Assembly: GCA_905178155.1 (NCBI GenBank)
Contig: CAJINV010000001.1
Span: forward strand, 15,624,142-15,688,141
Length of the DNA: 64,000 bases
DNA from: Amoebophrya sp. A120
Taxonomy: Eukaryota; Sar; Dinophyceae; Syndiniales; Amoebophryaceae
Direction: 5' to 3'
Part shown: positions 23,185-35,320 of the stretch, in pieces
How positions within the stretch are numbered: the stretch's first letter is position 1
Layout of the letters: every line of letters starts with the position of its first letter
Notes under the pieces: model-generated
What the model was told of the DNA's origin: nothing
The model's database searches: none
What the model saw: the letters and a program-made list of their open reading frames with translations, nothing else
Position numbers and translations under genes: made by a program

Positions 23185-24357
23185 ATGTTCTTGGTACCGA
23201 CGTTTTTCGGGCTGTGTAGACTTGCATTGCTTGTCACTCGGGCGTCTACGAGGGTCATTGCACATGCTGAACAACAAGCACTTCCGCGCGCTACGCCAGC
23301 AACGTCGGTGACTACAGAGCCTGAGCATGAGCCGGACTGCTCTGCGTTTGTGCTCACCATTCCCGGTGGTGGCGTAGTCGACGCGGAGCCAGCCCCCTGG
23401 ACGAAGGCGCGCCTGGATGCGGCGGCAGATTACTTCAATCGGACGTGCAAGAACGGAGACACTACCAGTAGTACGGAAGAACAAGGTGTTGAAGCTACGT
23501 CCAAAGTAGTGCGAAGAAATCAAAAATGCTTCTTCGCGCCCTTGTCCGCCGGAACGCCGCACTTGCCCATGCCCATCGACCCGACCACTGGAAAGACCCT
23601 GACCGAAAGCGGTGCGGCGGCGAAGTATCTCGTGAAGAAACACAATGTGTCGCCGGACCGCATCCTCGAGGAGGGGGCAAGTTTGGACACGATCGGAAAC
23701 GCATACTTTCTCCGGGTCATCCACCTCGAGATGCTTCTGAAAACGCATAAATTGGTAACCGTTGTGGTCTTCACCTCCGAATTCCACATGCCCAGAACAA
23801 AAGCGATCTTCGAGCATGTGCTGAAACTCCCGTGGACAAGTTCTTCTATACCCGCTGGCGCCATGACAACTGCTGGTGTTGAAACTGTAGCTGCGAGGAC
23901 TTGTGCCGAAGACGAAGATGCATCCAAAGATGGCGACTCCTCGCATCAAGGAACTACCGATCATAATGGAATCAGCCTCGAGGAGAACAAAAACACGAAT
24001 AAGAAATGCCTTGTCGCAGCAGATGGCACTAGTGCCCCACCAGCAGTATCCACCGGTAGTACATCAACATCATGCGTCGTAAACAATCCGGACAGCAACT
24101 TGCCCAGTTTCCAAACCGAATTTGTGGCTACGGAAAATCGCGGGCTGACAGAAGATCAGGCAAAACTGCGAAAAGAGCGTGAAGTGCAAAGCCTGGAAAC
24201 ATGGCGCTCTCGGACGCAACCAAAGCTGAATTCGGTGGTAGATTTGCACTCTTTCGTGTTTCAAGACCACGGAGCCTACGCGGCGAAACGCTTCGCGGTC
24301 GAAGAACATATCGGCGCTCCCGTCGATCTTGATGAGGTCAGGCGAACTTATCGATGA
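23185..24357 (+). CDS. DUF218 (YdcF/SanA-like) domain protein, secreted or membrane-anchored
   Basis: Starting at the second Met (23185) gives about 390 aa with an N-terminal hydrophobic signal or anchor (MFLVPTFFGLCRLALLV). The DUF218 fold is visible: an opening VLTIPGGGV, RLDAAADYF, an ESGAAAKYLV helix, the core DRILEEGASLDTIGNAYF, and VTVVVFTSEFHMPRTKAIFEHVL. In bacterial relatives the D/E-x-x-S-x-T-x-x-N segment lines the active site, and the family is linked to envelope or S-adenosylmethionine-related functions; the eukaryotic role is not established. An acidic Ser/Thr-rich linker (residues about 235-330) splits the domain from a C-terminal conserved piece with FQDHGAYAAKRFAVEEH. Single exon. 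Confidence 0.75.
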   Translation: MFLVPTFFGLCRLALLVTRASTRVIAHAEQQALPRATPATSVTTEPEHEPDCSAFVLTIPGGGVVDAEPAPWTKARLDAAADYFNRTCKNGDTTSSTEEQGVEATSKVVRRNQKCFFAPLSAGTPHLPMPIDPTTGKTLTESGAAAKYLVKKHNVSPDRILEEGASLDTIGNAYFLRVIHLEMLLKTHKLVTVVVFTSEFHMPRTKAIFEHVLKLPWTSSSIPAGAMTTAGVETVAARTCAEDEDASKDGDSSHQGTTDHNGISLEENKNTNKKCLVAADGTSAPPAVSTGSTSTSCVVNNPDSNLPSFQTEFVATENRGLTEDQAKLRKEREVQSLETWRSRTQPKLNSVVDLHSFVFQDHGAYAAKRFAVEEHIGAPVDLDEVRRTYR

Positions 24358-25459
24358 GGACATTTTTGTTTCGAGCGTATGTGTACAAAGATTGTTGAAC
24401 AGCAGAAAAAGAAGATTGATTCCAGCGCACACTGAAATTTAGCAGACAGATATCAGCTCAAAGCATCGAGACTTTTGACGTTTTATCCTCGTCAAGTTCA
24501 TACAAACATCAAGCAAGCTTGTATGAAGTTAAAGTTCTACGTACTATTCTTTCACCAGTTGTGATCTTGATCTCGAAGACGAAATCAGCGATGTTCTGCA
24601 ATAAAGCTGAAGCTTCACAACGCCGTCAGCTTGGTCGGCCTCCTGCTCGTTGACCTGTTGCACCTGAGTCACGAAGATCTTCGGTAAGACATAGGTAATT
24701 GCTCAGTCGATTCGTTCCTTGGGGTGTTGCTGCATTCTTGACATTGTCTCCCGCCGTGCCGTCACGCTGATGCAGCAAGGCGGACTTCTTGCGTCTGTCG
24801 TGCCTGCTTCCAGGTTTTCTCACTCGTGCTGGTCTTTGTTGTTTATCTTCGTTTGCCGCAGTCTACTTTGCGTAGGCCTAGACTGCCGAGATTTTTGTGC
24901 TACTCGGTCTAACCAAGACTAAGAAACAAACACCTCAAGCAAGGAAGTTTGAAGCGGCTTATGATGATACAGAGTCGAGCTCGAGAATGCCCAAGAAAGG
25001 ATCCATCTTCCGCACCTAAACTACGTATAGGCTTTTGTATCTAGTAGCCAATAAAGTCCAGAGAACGGAACAAAGAGCATTGAACACTTTGGTCGATACA
25101 CAAATCTCCATTTTTCATCGTGATTTCTCCACGACATCCACATCCAGAAGGCCGCGACCGCGACTATTTTACAACTTTTGAAGTGAGCTGCGGTTATTCC
25201 TGATAGTGATAGATTCCTTCACCACGACCACCTTCATATTAACACTTTCTCTGTATTCGCAAAGAACTTCACTTTCATTTCCAGCATGTATGGACTGTAG
25301 TTCTGCGGATATCTACCTCCAATGTGTCATGATCTGAAGTGCAAAGTAGAGAAAGGCGAAAAATGACTCCACCACGTCCGTGTTGAAAGAAAAAGCAAGC
25401 ATTTCGCATCTCACTACGTCCTGGGTCTGGAGGAACGTGCACGACGCATCACAAGCAAG
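24358..25459. other. Intergenic stretch, no gene seen
   Basis: No coding frame or RNA gene could be supported. It presumably includes the promoter and leader of the RabGAP gene. Confidence 0.5.
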
Positions 25460-28400
25460 ATGCTGGCATCTTCCGGCGGAGTTTTCACCCCAGCCACAAG
25501 GAGCGACGTGCTACTCACGGACGATGTCTTTCTACGATCACCGTACGCACCCTTGGCCCAGGTCTACTACAAAAATGGAGAACAGGGAGCTGCGCTCGAG
25601 TACTTCTATTTGGTTTTTGTTTCAGAAACAAGAATGGGAAGCAAAACGACCAAAACGAAAATCACTCTTCTATCAAAAATCTGAAACAAAGTGAACCACT
25701 GTATTGTATCAAAACTCAGCTCCACCACTATCTCGAGTTCCGAGGAGGATCCGGGTGGTATTGATGCCGTCCGCATGCTTGACTACGGCGAATTTTTTGG
25801 CCGCGAGCTTGCCGGTGGCGCGACGACGCTGGCCAGATGTCGCAGAAGTGTGAAGAAATTCGAGTGGATGCTCTGCCTCGATATCGTTCACGGCCCTCCA
25901 GCGCAGTCGAAAACTAGTTCATCCAACCCCAGCGGAAGTGTCAAACCGGTGTTGAAAAGAGGTGCCTTTTTCTCTACTTCCACTAGCGGCACTAATTCCG
26001 GCCCGGGGTCGCCTGCGCTGACGCGAAATCTTTGGTTGGATAAGTTGCGTGCCCTGCGGCTAGAATACGCGGAAATCAAGGAACAGTACAAAATCGATTT
26101 GGCCGCGACTGTGAAGAGAGCGCAGAAAAATCCGACGAAATTCAACCCCCTGTCCAAAGCAGAAGACAATCCCTGGGAACAGGTCACGGAAGATGAGGAG
26201 CTCATGCAGGAGATCGCAAAAGACGTCGAGCGCACATACAGCGACAAAGAACTCTTTACACGAAAAGACGTGCGGGGCATACTGCAGCAGGTAACAAAGA
26301 AGTATGGCATTGAAATTTGTTTTGATTTTGAACTACTTGAAACTTCAAGCTTGCACACAAGCTCAAGCTTCGGACTCTCTTCAGTAATTCGAACGAAGCG
26401 AGAATTGATGGTGGCCCGCGCCCTCGGTGGGAACGAAATAAAAATGCTCATGACGATGAACAACTTCAAGATACAAATAATCTCTCCACGACCGTCGATT
26501 TCAAAACTCATAGGTCCTGTACAACTGGTGCAAGCAGTTCAACCCGTCGAAGAAGGCGGCGGAAAGCTACCGCCAGGGAATGAACGAGTTGTGCGCCATT
26601 GCCTACCAGGTGACCCACGACTCACTGACGAACCCAAGTTCCAGCATGGAGTTTCTGCGCGAATTCGGCAACCCCGAGGCCCGCGAGGCCGACTGCTTTC
26701 TGCTCTTTCGGGCGCTGATGGGCCACGGCTTCACGCCGCTTTTTGCAGTGCAGGCGCCGATTTACACCACGAAGGCGTCGCCACGCGGGGCAGACATACC
26801 CGGAGCTGCACCAGGTGGGTTGTTGGATGACTCGAGCAACAAGCCGGTCGTCGAGGTGCAGAACCCGCAGACGGTCATTCTCGACAAGTGCAACCACATC
26901 ATGGAGGTGTTGCTCAAAAAAGTAGAGCCGGAGCTGCACCGGTTGCTCGTCGATACCTACGCCGTGCCGGCGCAGGTGTTCCTGTTGCGGTGGGTGAGGC
27001 TCCTGTTCTGTCGCGAGTTCTCCGTCGAGTCCACGCTGGATTTGTGGGCGGAAATGTTCCAGGACGCCTTTTTGAACGAAGAACCGACGGAGTTCACGCT
27101 CGGGAGCTACTTTGCCGTCGCCATGCTCCGGTACGTCAAGGCAGAGTTACTTGCGTCCGACGAGAGCGCATGCTTGTCCCGATTGATGAAATATCCGCCG
27201 GTATTAAATATTTTGTTTGTTTGTACTTACGACGGTATCAAACATTTTGTTTGTACGTACTAGTCCTAGTCCCAGGTGGTCCGCGTCCGCGAGTGTCTAC
27301 TCTGGTCATTTCCAATATCGTATTCATTTTCATTCGTGAATGTGAATCATGATAGTGATACATGATACCATCCGCATCAAAATCACTTTCCACCGTTTGT
27401 CAGGTTGAAATCGAGCCGTTGCTGAAAATGGCGAAGCAAGTCCGGTTTCAGGTGGAACCCGACAAGAAGTTTAGCGTCGGTCTGGAAAAGCCCAAGCCGG
27501 TGTCACATCAGCCCGAGTATGTTCCCTTGCCGGGCACGACCGTGGTGATGCCCGCGTCCAGTCCGCCCCTACAGCCGACGGCTCCTGCTGGTTCTGCGGC
27601 TTTGAACTTGAACCCGCCCCCGTTGATGAATCTGACGACCGCGACCACCGCAACTTCCCCAGCGTCAACCCTCAATAGCGCCTCCATGATGAGCACGAAC
27701 ACCAATAAGTCCCCCCTGTTCGCGACGCCCGGTGCTGGTAGTTCGAATCCCCTGGCGCCGGGGGGAACAAGTGGTGGATTGTCCCAGCATCCGCTCGCAG
27801 CCGCGTCGGCGACCGTCCCGGTGCACAGCGTCAGTGGGCCGCTGTTCCCAACCGGAGGATCTGCTGCCTCTGGCGCTGCGCCGCGGCCTTTGTTTCCTGG
27901 CGGAGCTGCCTCTGCGCCCGCCCAGGCCGTAATGAGTGGCGCAAACGCCAACGCGTACGCGAACTATAATCCGCAAAATCTACTCCCGATCACGGGCAAC
28001 TCACAAGCGACGAGCAGCACCAGTGTAAACTGGGAGGAACAGTACGGTTTGCTTAAGGAAAAGGCGCGGGTCAAGGTGAACGAACTGAACGAGAAAATCG
28101 CCGCACTGACCCAGAGCGTTGACCAGCAGACTCGCACGATGTACGACGCGCAGCGAGAACGCGTGGAGGCACTGCGGACAGCCGAAGATTTGCGCCTGAC
28201 GAAGGAACAACACACGCAGCAAATCAACCATCTGCGGACGCAAATTAACAAGCTGCAGAACAAAAACCTGTTCGAAAAAACGAAAAAAACCAACGCGCTC
28301 TTTGGTGAAGAAGACGAGGACATACAGCAAGCAACGCATTTGGGCGAGGACGGGAAGGGAGCAGAATCACAGGTAATGACAATGAGTTACCCAAAGTTAC

Positions 28401-30723
28401 AACTTACTTTGTTACTCGTGCACCAGCTGTGCTAATATCATGATTTTCTTGCTTAAGCTTGATCTCGACCGGTTCTTCTTGGTTTCGATCACCCGATCAT
28501 TTGGAATCACATGCTTGCCACGACCACACGTCACAGGCCGACAATTTCGAAGTTGAAGTGCTGCCGTGGCGAAAGCGCGTGGATGGTTTGCTTGAGGAAA
28601 AACGGAAACTCGAGGATGAGCGAGACCAGTTGCAGCTCGAGACAAAGCAGATGATCGCGGGCGTAGAGAACTTAAAAAGCCAGGCGAAAGCGCGAGTCCA
28701 GGAGCTGCAGCAGCAGTTGCAGCAGGCCCAGCAAGCTGCAGGCAGCTCTTCAACAACGGCAACGACCCCCGTTTCGGACGCCGCGAAAAGCACTGCTGCA
28801 GCGTCTTCAGAGCTGGCGCAACTTGCGGAACTCAAGACGCAACACGCAGCGGAGCTCGAAGACCTAAAGCAGAAGGCACGGGCAAAGATGCAAGAGATGC
28901 AGACCGCGTTCGAGCAGGCGAAAGCAGAACTAGCGAGAAAAGGCGGACAAGATGCGAGTTGTACTACAAGTACGCCAAGTGCAGATGTTGACCCCGGTCG
29001 AACGACGCTAACTCGGGAACAGGCGGACGCGGAAATCGCGAAGGCGCGCCAAGAGGTCGAAGCCCGGTTTGCAGAGAAATTCGCAAAAGTTGCAAACAAA
29101 GACGCCGCTGCATCGGAGAACGGACCTGAAGACGCTGCTGCAAGTAAGACCACGCCGACGACCGAGGCTGCAGCTGACAAAAAAGACGATGGAGGAGCCG
29201 CGCCAGCTGGAGATAGTACGAAAACTGACACTATGAAAGGCACAGCAAGCAAAGAATCGGAGGAATCTCCTAAAGGTGTTGGTGAAGCCTCACCGAAAAA
29301 GGGAGAAGATCCTCCACAGACGACCGCTTCACCTTCGGCTACAGAGGAAAAAATCGCGGCGCTGCAAAGCGAGTTGACGGCTGCAGAGAAGAAACTCCAA
29401 CAGCAACTCGAGGAGGCGCAGACGGCCCAGGCGATTTTGAAGACGCAGGCAGTCGCGAAAATGAACGAAATGAAGACCGCGTACGACACGGCGCTGAGCG
29501 CCGAGCGTGTGAAGGTTGCCGAGTTGCAACAGCAAATAGAAACCCTGAACCAAAGCGTCTCGCAGTTGCAAACGCGGGCCCAGCAGCTCGAGGTGAAGCT
29601 GGGCGGCGCGAAGCAGTCCTTGGTCGCTGAAACCCAGAAAAACGCTGCCGCCCGAGAACAGGATCACCAGGCCGCTGTGCAGGCACGCGCAGCGATCGAA
29701 GCTGATTTGCAGGCAAAACAGGCCGAAGTTGCGAGGTTGCAACAGAGAGTGAAAGAGCAAGAGGACGCGACGGAGGTGGCAGCGCACAACTTTCGGGTAG
29801 AAGCCGAGGAAACGCAGCGCCAAATGCAGGTTCTCAAGGACCAGAAGGAGGCCGAACTGGCCCACGTCAAGCAAGTCGCCCGCGAACGCATCGAGGCGCT
29901 CCAGCAACAGCTGGACCACGGGGGTGCGGGGGCACCTGGGGCCCCTGCACCGAACGGCACCGGTTCAGGTACTTACTACGCGCTTCAAAAATACTTAGTT
30001 TTTTGCTCTATATTTTGTAGTTTCCACGTGGATGAAACACTGTGGTCTACTTACTACTGCTTGTACCTGCTCGTGCATGACCTCGTGGCGCTTGTGAATT
30101 ATCTTAAGTGCCGAAACTAAATCTTTTAGGTGACGTGGAGGCGGTCCGGCAAGAATACGAGGGCATTCTCGCAGACTTCAGGGAACAAGCCAAAACGAAG
30201 TTCGCCGAGCTTAACGCGGACAAGGAGGCGCTCCAGGCCTCCATTGACAGCTTACAGGCCAGCGTCGAGGTATTGCAATATTACTGCTTGCAGACTTTTT
30301 CGAAAAGCAAAATCTAAATCTAAGTCTTGCATTGCAAATTCTTATCTGTTGCATCCTGATCGCACTCCAATAAAGAAACTGAAAGCAGTAAGAAGAAGAA
30401 CTTGAACTCTATCTCAAGCCTATAAACGAATGCTCCTTGTTCAGGCAAAGAGCGGTGAAATTACCGCCTTGCAGCAGAGCTTGTCGGAAAAGGAGGCTTC
30501 CCTGCAGCGCGCGATGGCGCAGACCGGGGACGGCGCGAGCAGCTCAGCGAGCGCGGAGTTCGAGGTTGTCGGGAATCCCAATCCACCAAGCGTGGAACCG
30601 ACTGCGGAAGCAGCTCGTCCCGCACCCCCACCCGCTGCGGGCAGCAAAACAAATTCCAAGAATGCGGACATGTCCCACGACGAAATTGACAAGCTGTTCG
30701 ACGATATGGAGGACATGATGTAG
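25460..30723 (+). CDS. TBC1D5-like Rab GTPase-activating protein with long coiled-coil tail
   Basis: Firm exons are (about 25720)-26290, 26514-27200, 27404-28372, 28537-29968, 30130-30269 and 30445-30723; all five junctions between them are GT-AG with matching phase. A 5' exon from ATG 25460 to 25612 is likely, but its junction is unresolved. The protein is at least about 1,370 aa. The TBC domain resembles TBC1D5: NPLSKAEDNPW, then the arginine-finger motif IAKDVER (IxxDxxR) and the glutamine-finger motif YRQG, both intact, so it should stimulate GTP hydrolysis on a Rab. After the domain come a Pro/Ala-rich linker and long coiled coils (27404-30700), ending in an acidic DKLFDDMEDMM tail. TBC1D5 acts on Rab7 with retromer; the partner here is inferred. 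Confidence 0.85.
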
Positions 30724-31827
30724 TCGTGCAAATTGAAATTAATTAACCATGAAATTGAATTATATCGAAAGTGTAAGTGAAATTGAAAATGTACATGACT
30801 TAACTTCAAGGCAACTCTCCGTCTCCCAGCTCTGGGTCTGGTGCACTCCTTGTGTTTCACTCTCGTAGTCAGATGCGGAAGCCAAACCGGAAGGAAGCAC
30901 AAATGGCATTTTCGCTTTGATGCCACATAAGTGGTTTCCGGTGTGGGATCAGTATCGATAAGCCCACGACGCTGGTGGTAGAAGACCCCGTTGGGTTGCA
31001 CGTCTGACGCAAATTAGCTATTGACGACAAGCCCTGTGATGTACCTGTTGTATCACAAACATCCTTCTTGTACATTGATCTTGATGCTTGGCCATCGCTT
31101 CAACGAATGAACGTGAAGGCTCACTTTGAACTCGGAGCTTACTGAGACTTTCTGTCCCCAAGAAAAAAAATGTTTTCCCCAGCGACAACAACTACGCAGC
31201 AATTTTTCAAGAAGCAAATCAAGTATATTACCTGTCTCCTCCTTGAGCCTCAGCGAATGGCGATCTTTCGCCCGGCTCGTGCAGACACAGGGACCGAAAG
31301 AAATTTCATGCCCTGCTAGGTAAGCGCATTCCATTCGCCCTGCCGACTGACTGTTCGGAGAAAGAGATCTGCAAATCAAACCTGAGTCACACGATTTAGG
31401 ACGGTTCTGGCGGTTTTTCGACAGACGATCTGCATCTTCTGGACATGAAGCCATATTCATTCAGCGATCACATTCAGGCCACACAAAATCGATGCAAAAA
31501 TGCGGCAACACTGATCGAAGGGTCGTTTCAGATCTCCTGGTTCTTTATTCTTGCCCGCAAAATGGAGCTGTTCATCTGTTGTGGATTTTCCTGAGGTTGT
31601 GACTTCGCCTTCTCTATAAAGGAATTTTCCCTAATGAAAGAACATGAAGATGAAGAACCAAATTTCATTCCAGCGACATTTTTCAACGACTTGGACTTCC
31701 CTATGGAGATATCGATCTAGTTTGATTTCGTCCTACTTTTTTTTCTTTTGGCGACGCATCTAGTCTTGAAAAAACTGTACATACTTACCTATAAGAAACT
31801 CGACATCACGACTAAATCTAAAACACC
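30724..31827. other. Intergenic stretch, no gene seen
   Basis: Begins with a run of GAAATTGA-like repeats (about 30730-30790) just after the stop. No coding frame could be supported over about 1.1 kb. Confidence 0.5.
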
Positions 31828-34653
31828 ATGGCCGACGACGACGACCACCTCCCGCCCGTTCTTCCGGAAGACGACCCGGACAACCATCTTCCCCCGGTTC
31901 TCCCCGAACATGTTGACAACGATGCGGCAGTGGGCGAAACATCGCAGGACCACCAGGAGCACCACGATATCGCACAGCTCCAGTCGAAAGCCTCGGACGA
32001 CGAAGCTGCTGGTGCCAGCACTAGACATGGCAGAAACAAAAACCAAACCAGCCCCGATGACGAGGACCGAAAGCCGCGCCGCCTGCCCGTGACGGAAAAG
32101 ATGCTCACCCAGTCGAAATCGCTACAGGCCTTCGCGAAAAAGCTCCCAATCTTCGAGTGGAAAGAGCAGATCATGCAGCACTTACGGCAGCACGATTTTT
32201 TGATCGTCGTTGCAGAAACCGGTAGCGGGAAAACCACCCAGATTCCGCAGTACATCTACGACAGCAAGGAGTTCGGCAACCGTTTCTGCATCACGCAGCC
32301 CCGGCGGGTCGCGGCCATCTCGGTGGCGAAGCGGGTGGCGGAGGAGCGCGCGGTGCACTTGGGCACGGAAGTCGGCTACACGATTCGGTTCGACGACACC
32401 ACGACCGAAGGGGAGACCAAACTGCGCTACATGACCGACGGGTGCCTGCTCCGGGAGTTCATGAGCAAGGATTCCGAACGAGGCGCCGGCGGGACCTTGT
32501 CCAACTACGACGTGGTGATCCTGGATGAAGCGCACGAGCGCACGCTCGCAACCGACGTGTTGTTCGCGTTCGTCAAGCGTGCGTGCCTGATCCGGCAGAA
32601 GCAAACAAACCGGCGGAACCTGAAAGTGATCGTCATGTCGGCGACATTAGATCGCGATCAATTTAGCAAGTACTTCATGAACGCGCCGGTGTTGCGGTGC
32701 GCCGGTCGGAGTTTCCCGATCGAGGTGTATTACGACCAGCCGGTGGCGCAGAACAAGCGTGTCGAGGCCGCGGTGAACTGCGCACTCAACTTGCACCTGC
32801 GGGAGAAGCGCGGCCACGTGCTCACGTTTTTGACCGGGATGGAGGAGTGCGAGCAGGCGTGCACGCTGGCGCTGTCGAAGTTGCAGCAGTTGAGAAACGC
32901 CAATGTGGTAGACAACGTCGGCGACAACGGCCCAAAAGGCGGCGACGACGACCACATTCTGCACCGAAAGAGCACAGACAAAAATGGAGCATCAAATACT
33001 GACAAACCGAAGAAGCAGGCGAAGCAGGACATCGCGGACTGCTTGATTCTGCCGCTCTACGGGTCGTTATCGACGGAGGACCAGCGCAAGGTGTTCGCCG
33101 AGGTGGACGCACGACAGATAAGGAAACTGATCTTCTCCACCAACATTGCGGAAACGTCGTTGACAGTCGACGGCATCGGATTCGTCGTCGATACGGGCGT
33201 TGTGAAGCAGAAAGAATTCAACCCCAAGACGGGGATGGAGCAGCTGGTGGTGTGCAACGTGAGCCGCGTGCAGGCCATCCAGCGTGCGGGCCGCGCGGGG
33301 CGGACGCAGAAGGGCAAGTGCTACCGTCTGTACACCGAGGAGCACTTCCGGAACCGGTTCCAGGAGGCCACCACGCCCGAGATTCTGCGGTCCAACCTCA
33401 GCTCCGTGTGTCTGCAGATGAAGGCCATGCGAATTAAAGACATTCTCCACTTCGACTTCATGGAGCCCCCGTCCCGGTACCACATCCTGCAGGCGCTGAA
33501 GCAGCTGTTCTACTTGGGGGCCGTGGACGAGGATGGCAACGTGACGGAGGAGGGTTTGGAGATGGCGGAGTACCCGCTGGAACCCACCTTCGCACGCTGC
33601 CTGCTTGCCGCGGAGCAGCTGAAGTGCGCGACGGACATGCTGACCCTGGTCGCATTGCTCTCCGCGGAGTCGGTCTGGTACCGCCCGGCGCGGCACGACG
33701 AGGAGAAGTTTCGCAAGGCCGCGATCGCGCACAGCAACCTGTGCGACGTGCAGGCGGGGGACCACTGGTCGTTGGTGGACATCTACAAAAAGTTCGAGCA
33801 GCAGGGCGGCCACATGTCCAAGGAGTGGTGCATGGAGAACTGCCTCCACTACCGCTCGCTGCGTTCCGCGAGCGACATCCGCGGCCAGCTGGAGACGCAG
33901 ATGCAAAGCAAGAAGAAGTCCTACACCAGCACCATGGCCCACGATCTGCCGTCCTCGGTGGCGATGCCCATCGTGAAAACCATGCGAAAAAGCACCGACG
34001 GAAATAACGAAGGCAATGCAGGAGACACGACCGCAGGAGCATCCGACGCAAGAGGAGATTATCGCCGCGAAGGTCCGGTTGCGGGGCAGCCCAAGAAGTC
34101 CTCGAATTTGATCAACTACTCAGCGATAGCGGCATCGACGACATCCACGTCCGTTCGCGTGCGGCGCGCGCTCTGCGAGGGGTTCTTCATGCAGAGCGCG
34201 AAGCTGATGAGCTCGCACACGGGGTGGCTCACGGTCTGCGATAACATGGCGGTCCGCCCCGAGTCCGGATCGGCAATCGACGAGGAAAACCTCCCGGAAT
34301 GGCTGGTATACACGGAAATGGCCGGAACCTCCACAGGCTCCACCGGTGTCGTCCGCAACGTCTCCCCGATTGAGCGTGAATGGATCAAGCACTTACTACC
34401 CCGCCTCGAAAAGGTCGACCTGTCCCGGCTGGTGGGCGAGAAGAAGCCCGAGCCTGTCGCAAACAGGCAGGCTCTACTCGCAGCATCCAAGCCACCAGAG
34501 GAAACGCGGGACGAAAAAGCGCAGAGCGCGAAGGAACGCTACCTGGCGAGAAAGAGACAAGAGCAGGCGGGAGGCGGTACGGCTGGCAATAGTACTGGAG
34601 GAAGACCCGGCGATGCAAAATCGAGGAGAACCGATCACCGAGGCAGAAGATGA
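31828..34653 (+). CDS. DEAH-box RNA helicase
   Basis: A 941-aa single-exon frame. Helicase motifs appear in order: I AETGSGKTTQ, Ia TQPRRVAA, Ib TDGCLLRE, II DEAH, III SAT, IV LTFLTG, V STNIAETSLTVDGI and VI QRAGRAGR. They are followed by the winged-helix and ratchet regions and a C-terminal OB-fold (VRRALCEGFFMQSA…LPEWLVYTEM). This is the complete architecture of the Prp2/Prp16/Prp22/Prp43 and DHX35/DHX40 group. These enzymes use ATP to remodel spliceosomes or ribosome precursors in the nucleus; I cannot name the orthologue. The acidic Pro-rich N-terminus (DNHLPPVLPE repeated) and a Lys/Asp insert between motifs IV and V (about 32920-33030) are lineage-specific. No intron. Confidence 0.92.
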   Translation: MADDDDHLPPVLPEDDPDNHLPPVLPEHVDNDAAVGETSQDHQEHHDIAQLQSKASDDEAAGASTRHGRNKNQTSPDDEDRKPRRLPVTEKMLTQSKSLQAFAKKLPIFEWKEQIMQHLRQHDFLIVVAETGSGKTTQIPQYIYDSKEFGNRFCITQPRRVAAISVAKRVAEERAVHLGTEVGYTIRFDDTTTEGETKLRYMTDGCLLREFMSKDSERGAGGTLSNYDVVILDEAHERTLATDVLFAFVKRACLIRQKQTNRRNLKVIVMSATLDRDQFSKYFMNAPVLRCAGRSFPIEVYYDQPVAQNKRVEAAVNCALNLHLREKRGHVLTFLTGMEECEQACTLALSKLQQLRNANVVDNVGDNGPKGGDDDHILHRKSTDKNGASNTDKPKKQAKQDIADCLILPLYGSLSTEDQRKVFAEVDARQIRKLIFSTNIAETSLTVDGIGFVVDTGVVKQKEFNPKTGMEQLVVCNVSRVQAIQRAGRAGRTQKGKCYRLYTEEHFRNRFQEATTPEILRSNLSSVCLQMKAMRIKDILHFDFMEPPSRYHILQALKQLFYLGAVDEDGNVTEEGLEMAEYPLEPTFARCLLAAEQLKCATDMLTLVALLSAESVWYRPARHDEEKFRKAAIAHSNLCDVQAGDHWSLVDIYKKFEQQGGHMSKEWCMENCLHYRSLRSASDIRGQLETQMQSKKKSYTSTMAHDLPSSVAMPIVKTMRKSTDGNNEGNAGDTTAGASDARGDYRREGPVAGQPKKSSNLINYSAIAASTTSTSVRVRRALCEGFFMQSAKLMSSHTGWLTVCDNMAVRPESGSAIDEENLPEWLVYTEMAGTSTGSTGVVRNVSPIEREWIKHLLPRLEKVDLSRLVGEKKPEPVANRQALLAASKPPEETRDEKAQSAKERYLARKRQEQAGGGTAGNSTGGRPGDAKSRRTDHRGRR

Positions 34654-35320
34654 GAATGGACATGTTACTGCGTAAGAGAGAAATAGTAGCTGTTGGTGTT
34701 GTTGTAGCACCATCTCGTCCATCCAGCTGTCTCACTGTTACTGTCATTTTTTTTAACCAGCTGCAGCTGAGGCTGACGTTGACGAACCACAAATATCTCT
34801 TCCAGAGGCGAAACGAGAGGCAACGCCGCTCTGAAAGTAGCAAATAAGAGGAACGTAAGTCTACGGTATCTCCTGGTCCAGAACCAGATTCCGTTTCTGA
34901 TCATGCGATTCAGGTTTTCGTTTTTCCTTTGTCTCACTCTACGTTCGGTGTCGTGCGGTGGATTTTTTTTGAAAACACGGCGACGGCGACTAAGAGGAAG
35001 TGTCGAGGTGAGGGAATAATTGCGACTTACTCTAAGAGCTGCGATGGAACGGGAGTGCGTCCTCAGGTTATTGTTATCAGTGACTATGCCCTGCTACAGC
35101 TAACTGAAGTCCATGTTTTAGACATGTGGCTCTGCGTCTACTCGTGCCGCGTGCGGTAGCTGTAAAAACACACTGGCTGTCTGTTAAACAAACAGGGACA
35201 GGTGTCTGCTCCATGTCAATCTCATTGGTATCGTTGCAACAGCCTTGTTAGGTCGATAGATTTTGGTGAAGATGGTTGTGGCTGTCATGATGGTGCCCTG
35301 ACATTGACGTTGTTGGTCTC
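34654..35320. other. Intergenic stretch, no gene seen
   Basis: No coding frame could be supported between the helicase stop and the next gene. Confidence 0.5.

Noticed and set aside
25613-25719. Assigning exact borders to the first intron of the RabGAP gene
   Set aside because: The donor at 25613 is phase 0, while nearby acceptors give phase 1 or 2; short inverted repeats (TTTGTTTCAG / CTGAAACAAA) hint at an element, but no direct repeat settles it.
28497-29489. 330-codon open frame on the - strand
   Set aside because: It is a Ser/Ala/Cys-rich shadow of the coiled-coil exon, created by its codon bias, with no family resemblance.
33067-33942. 291-codon open frame on the - strand
   Set aside because: Mirror of the DEAH helicase frame in a GC-rich stretch; it has Leu/His/Arg-rich composition and no domain.
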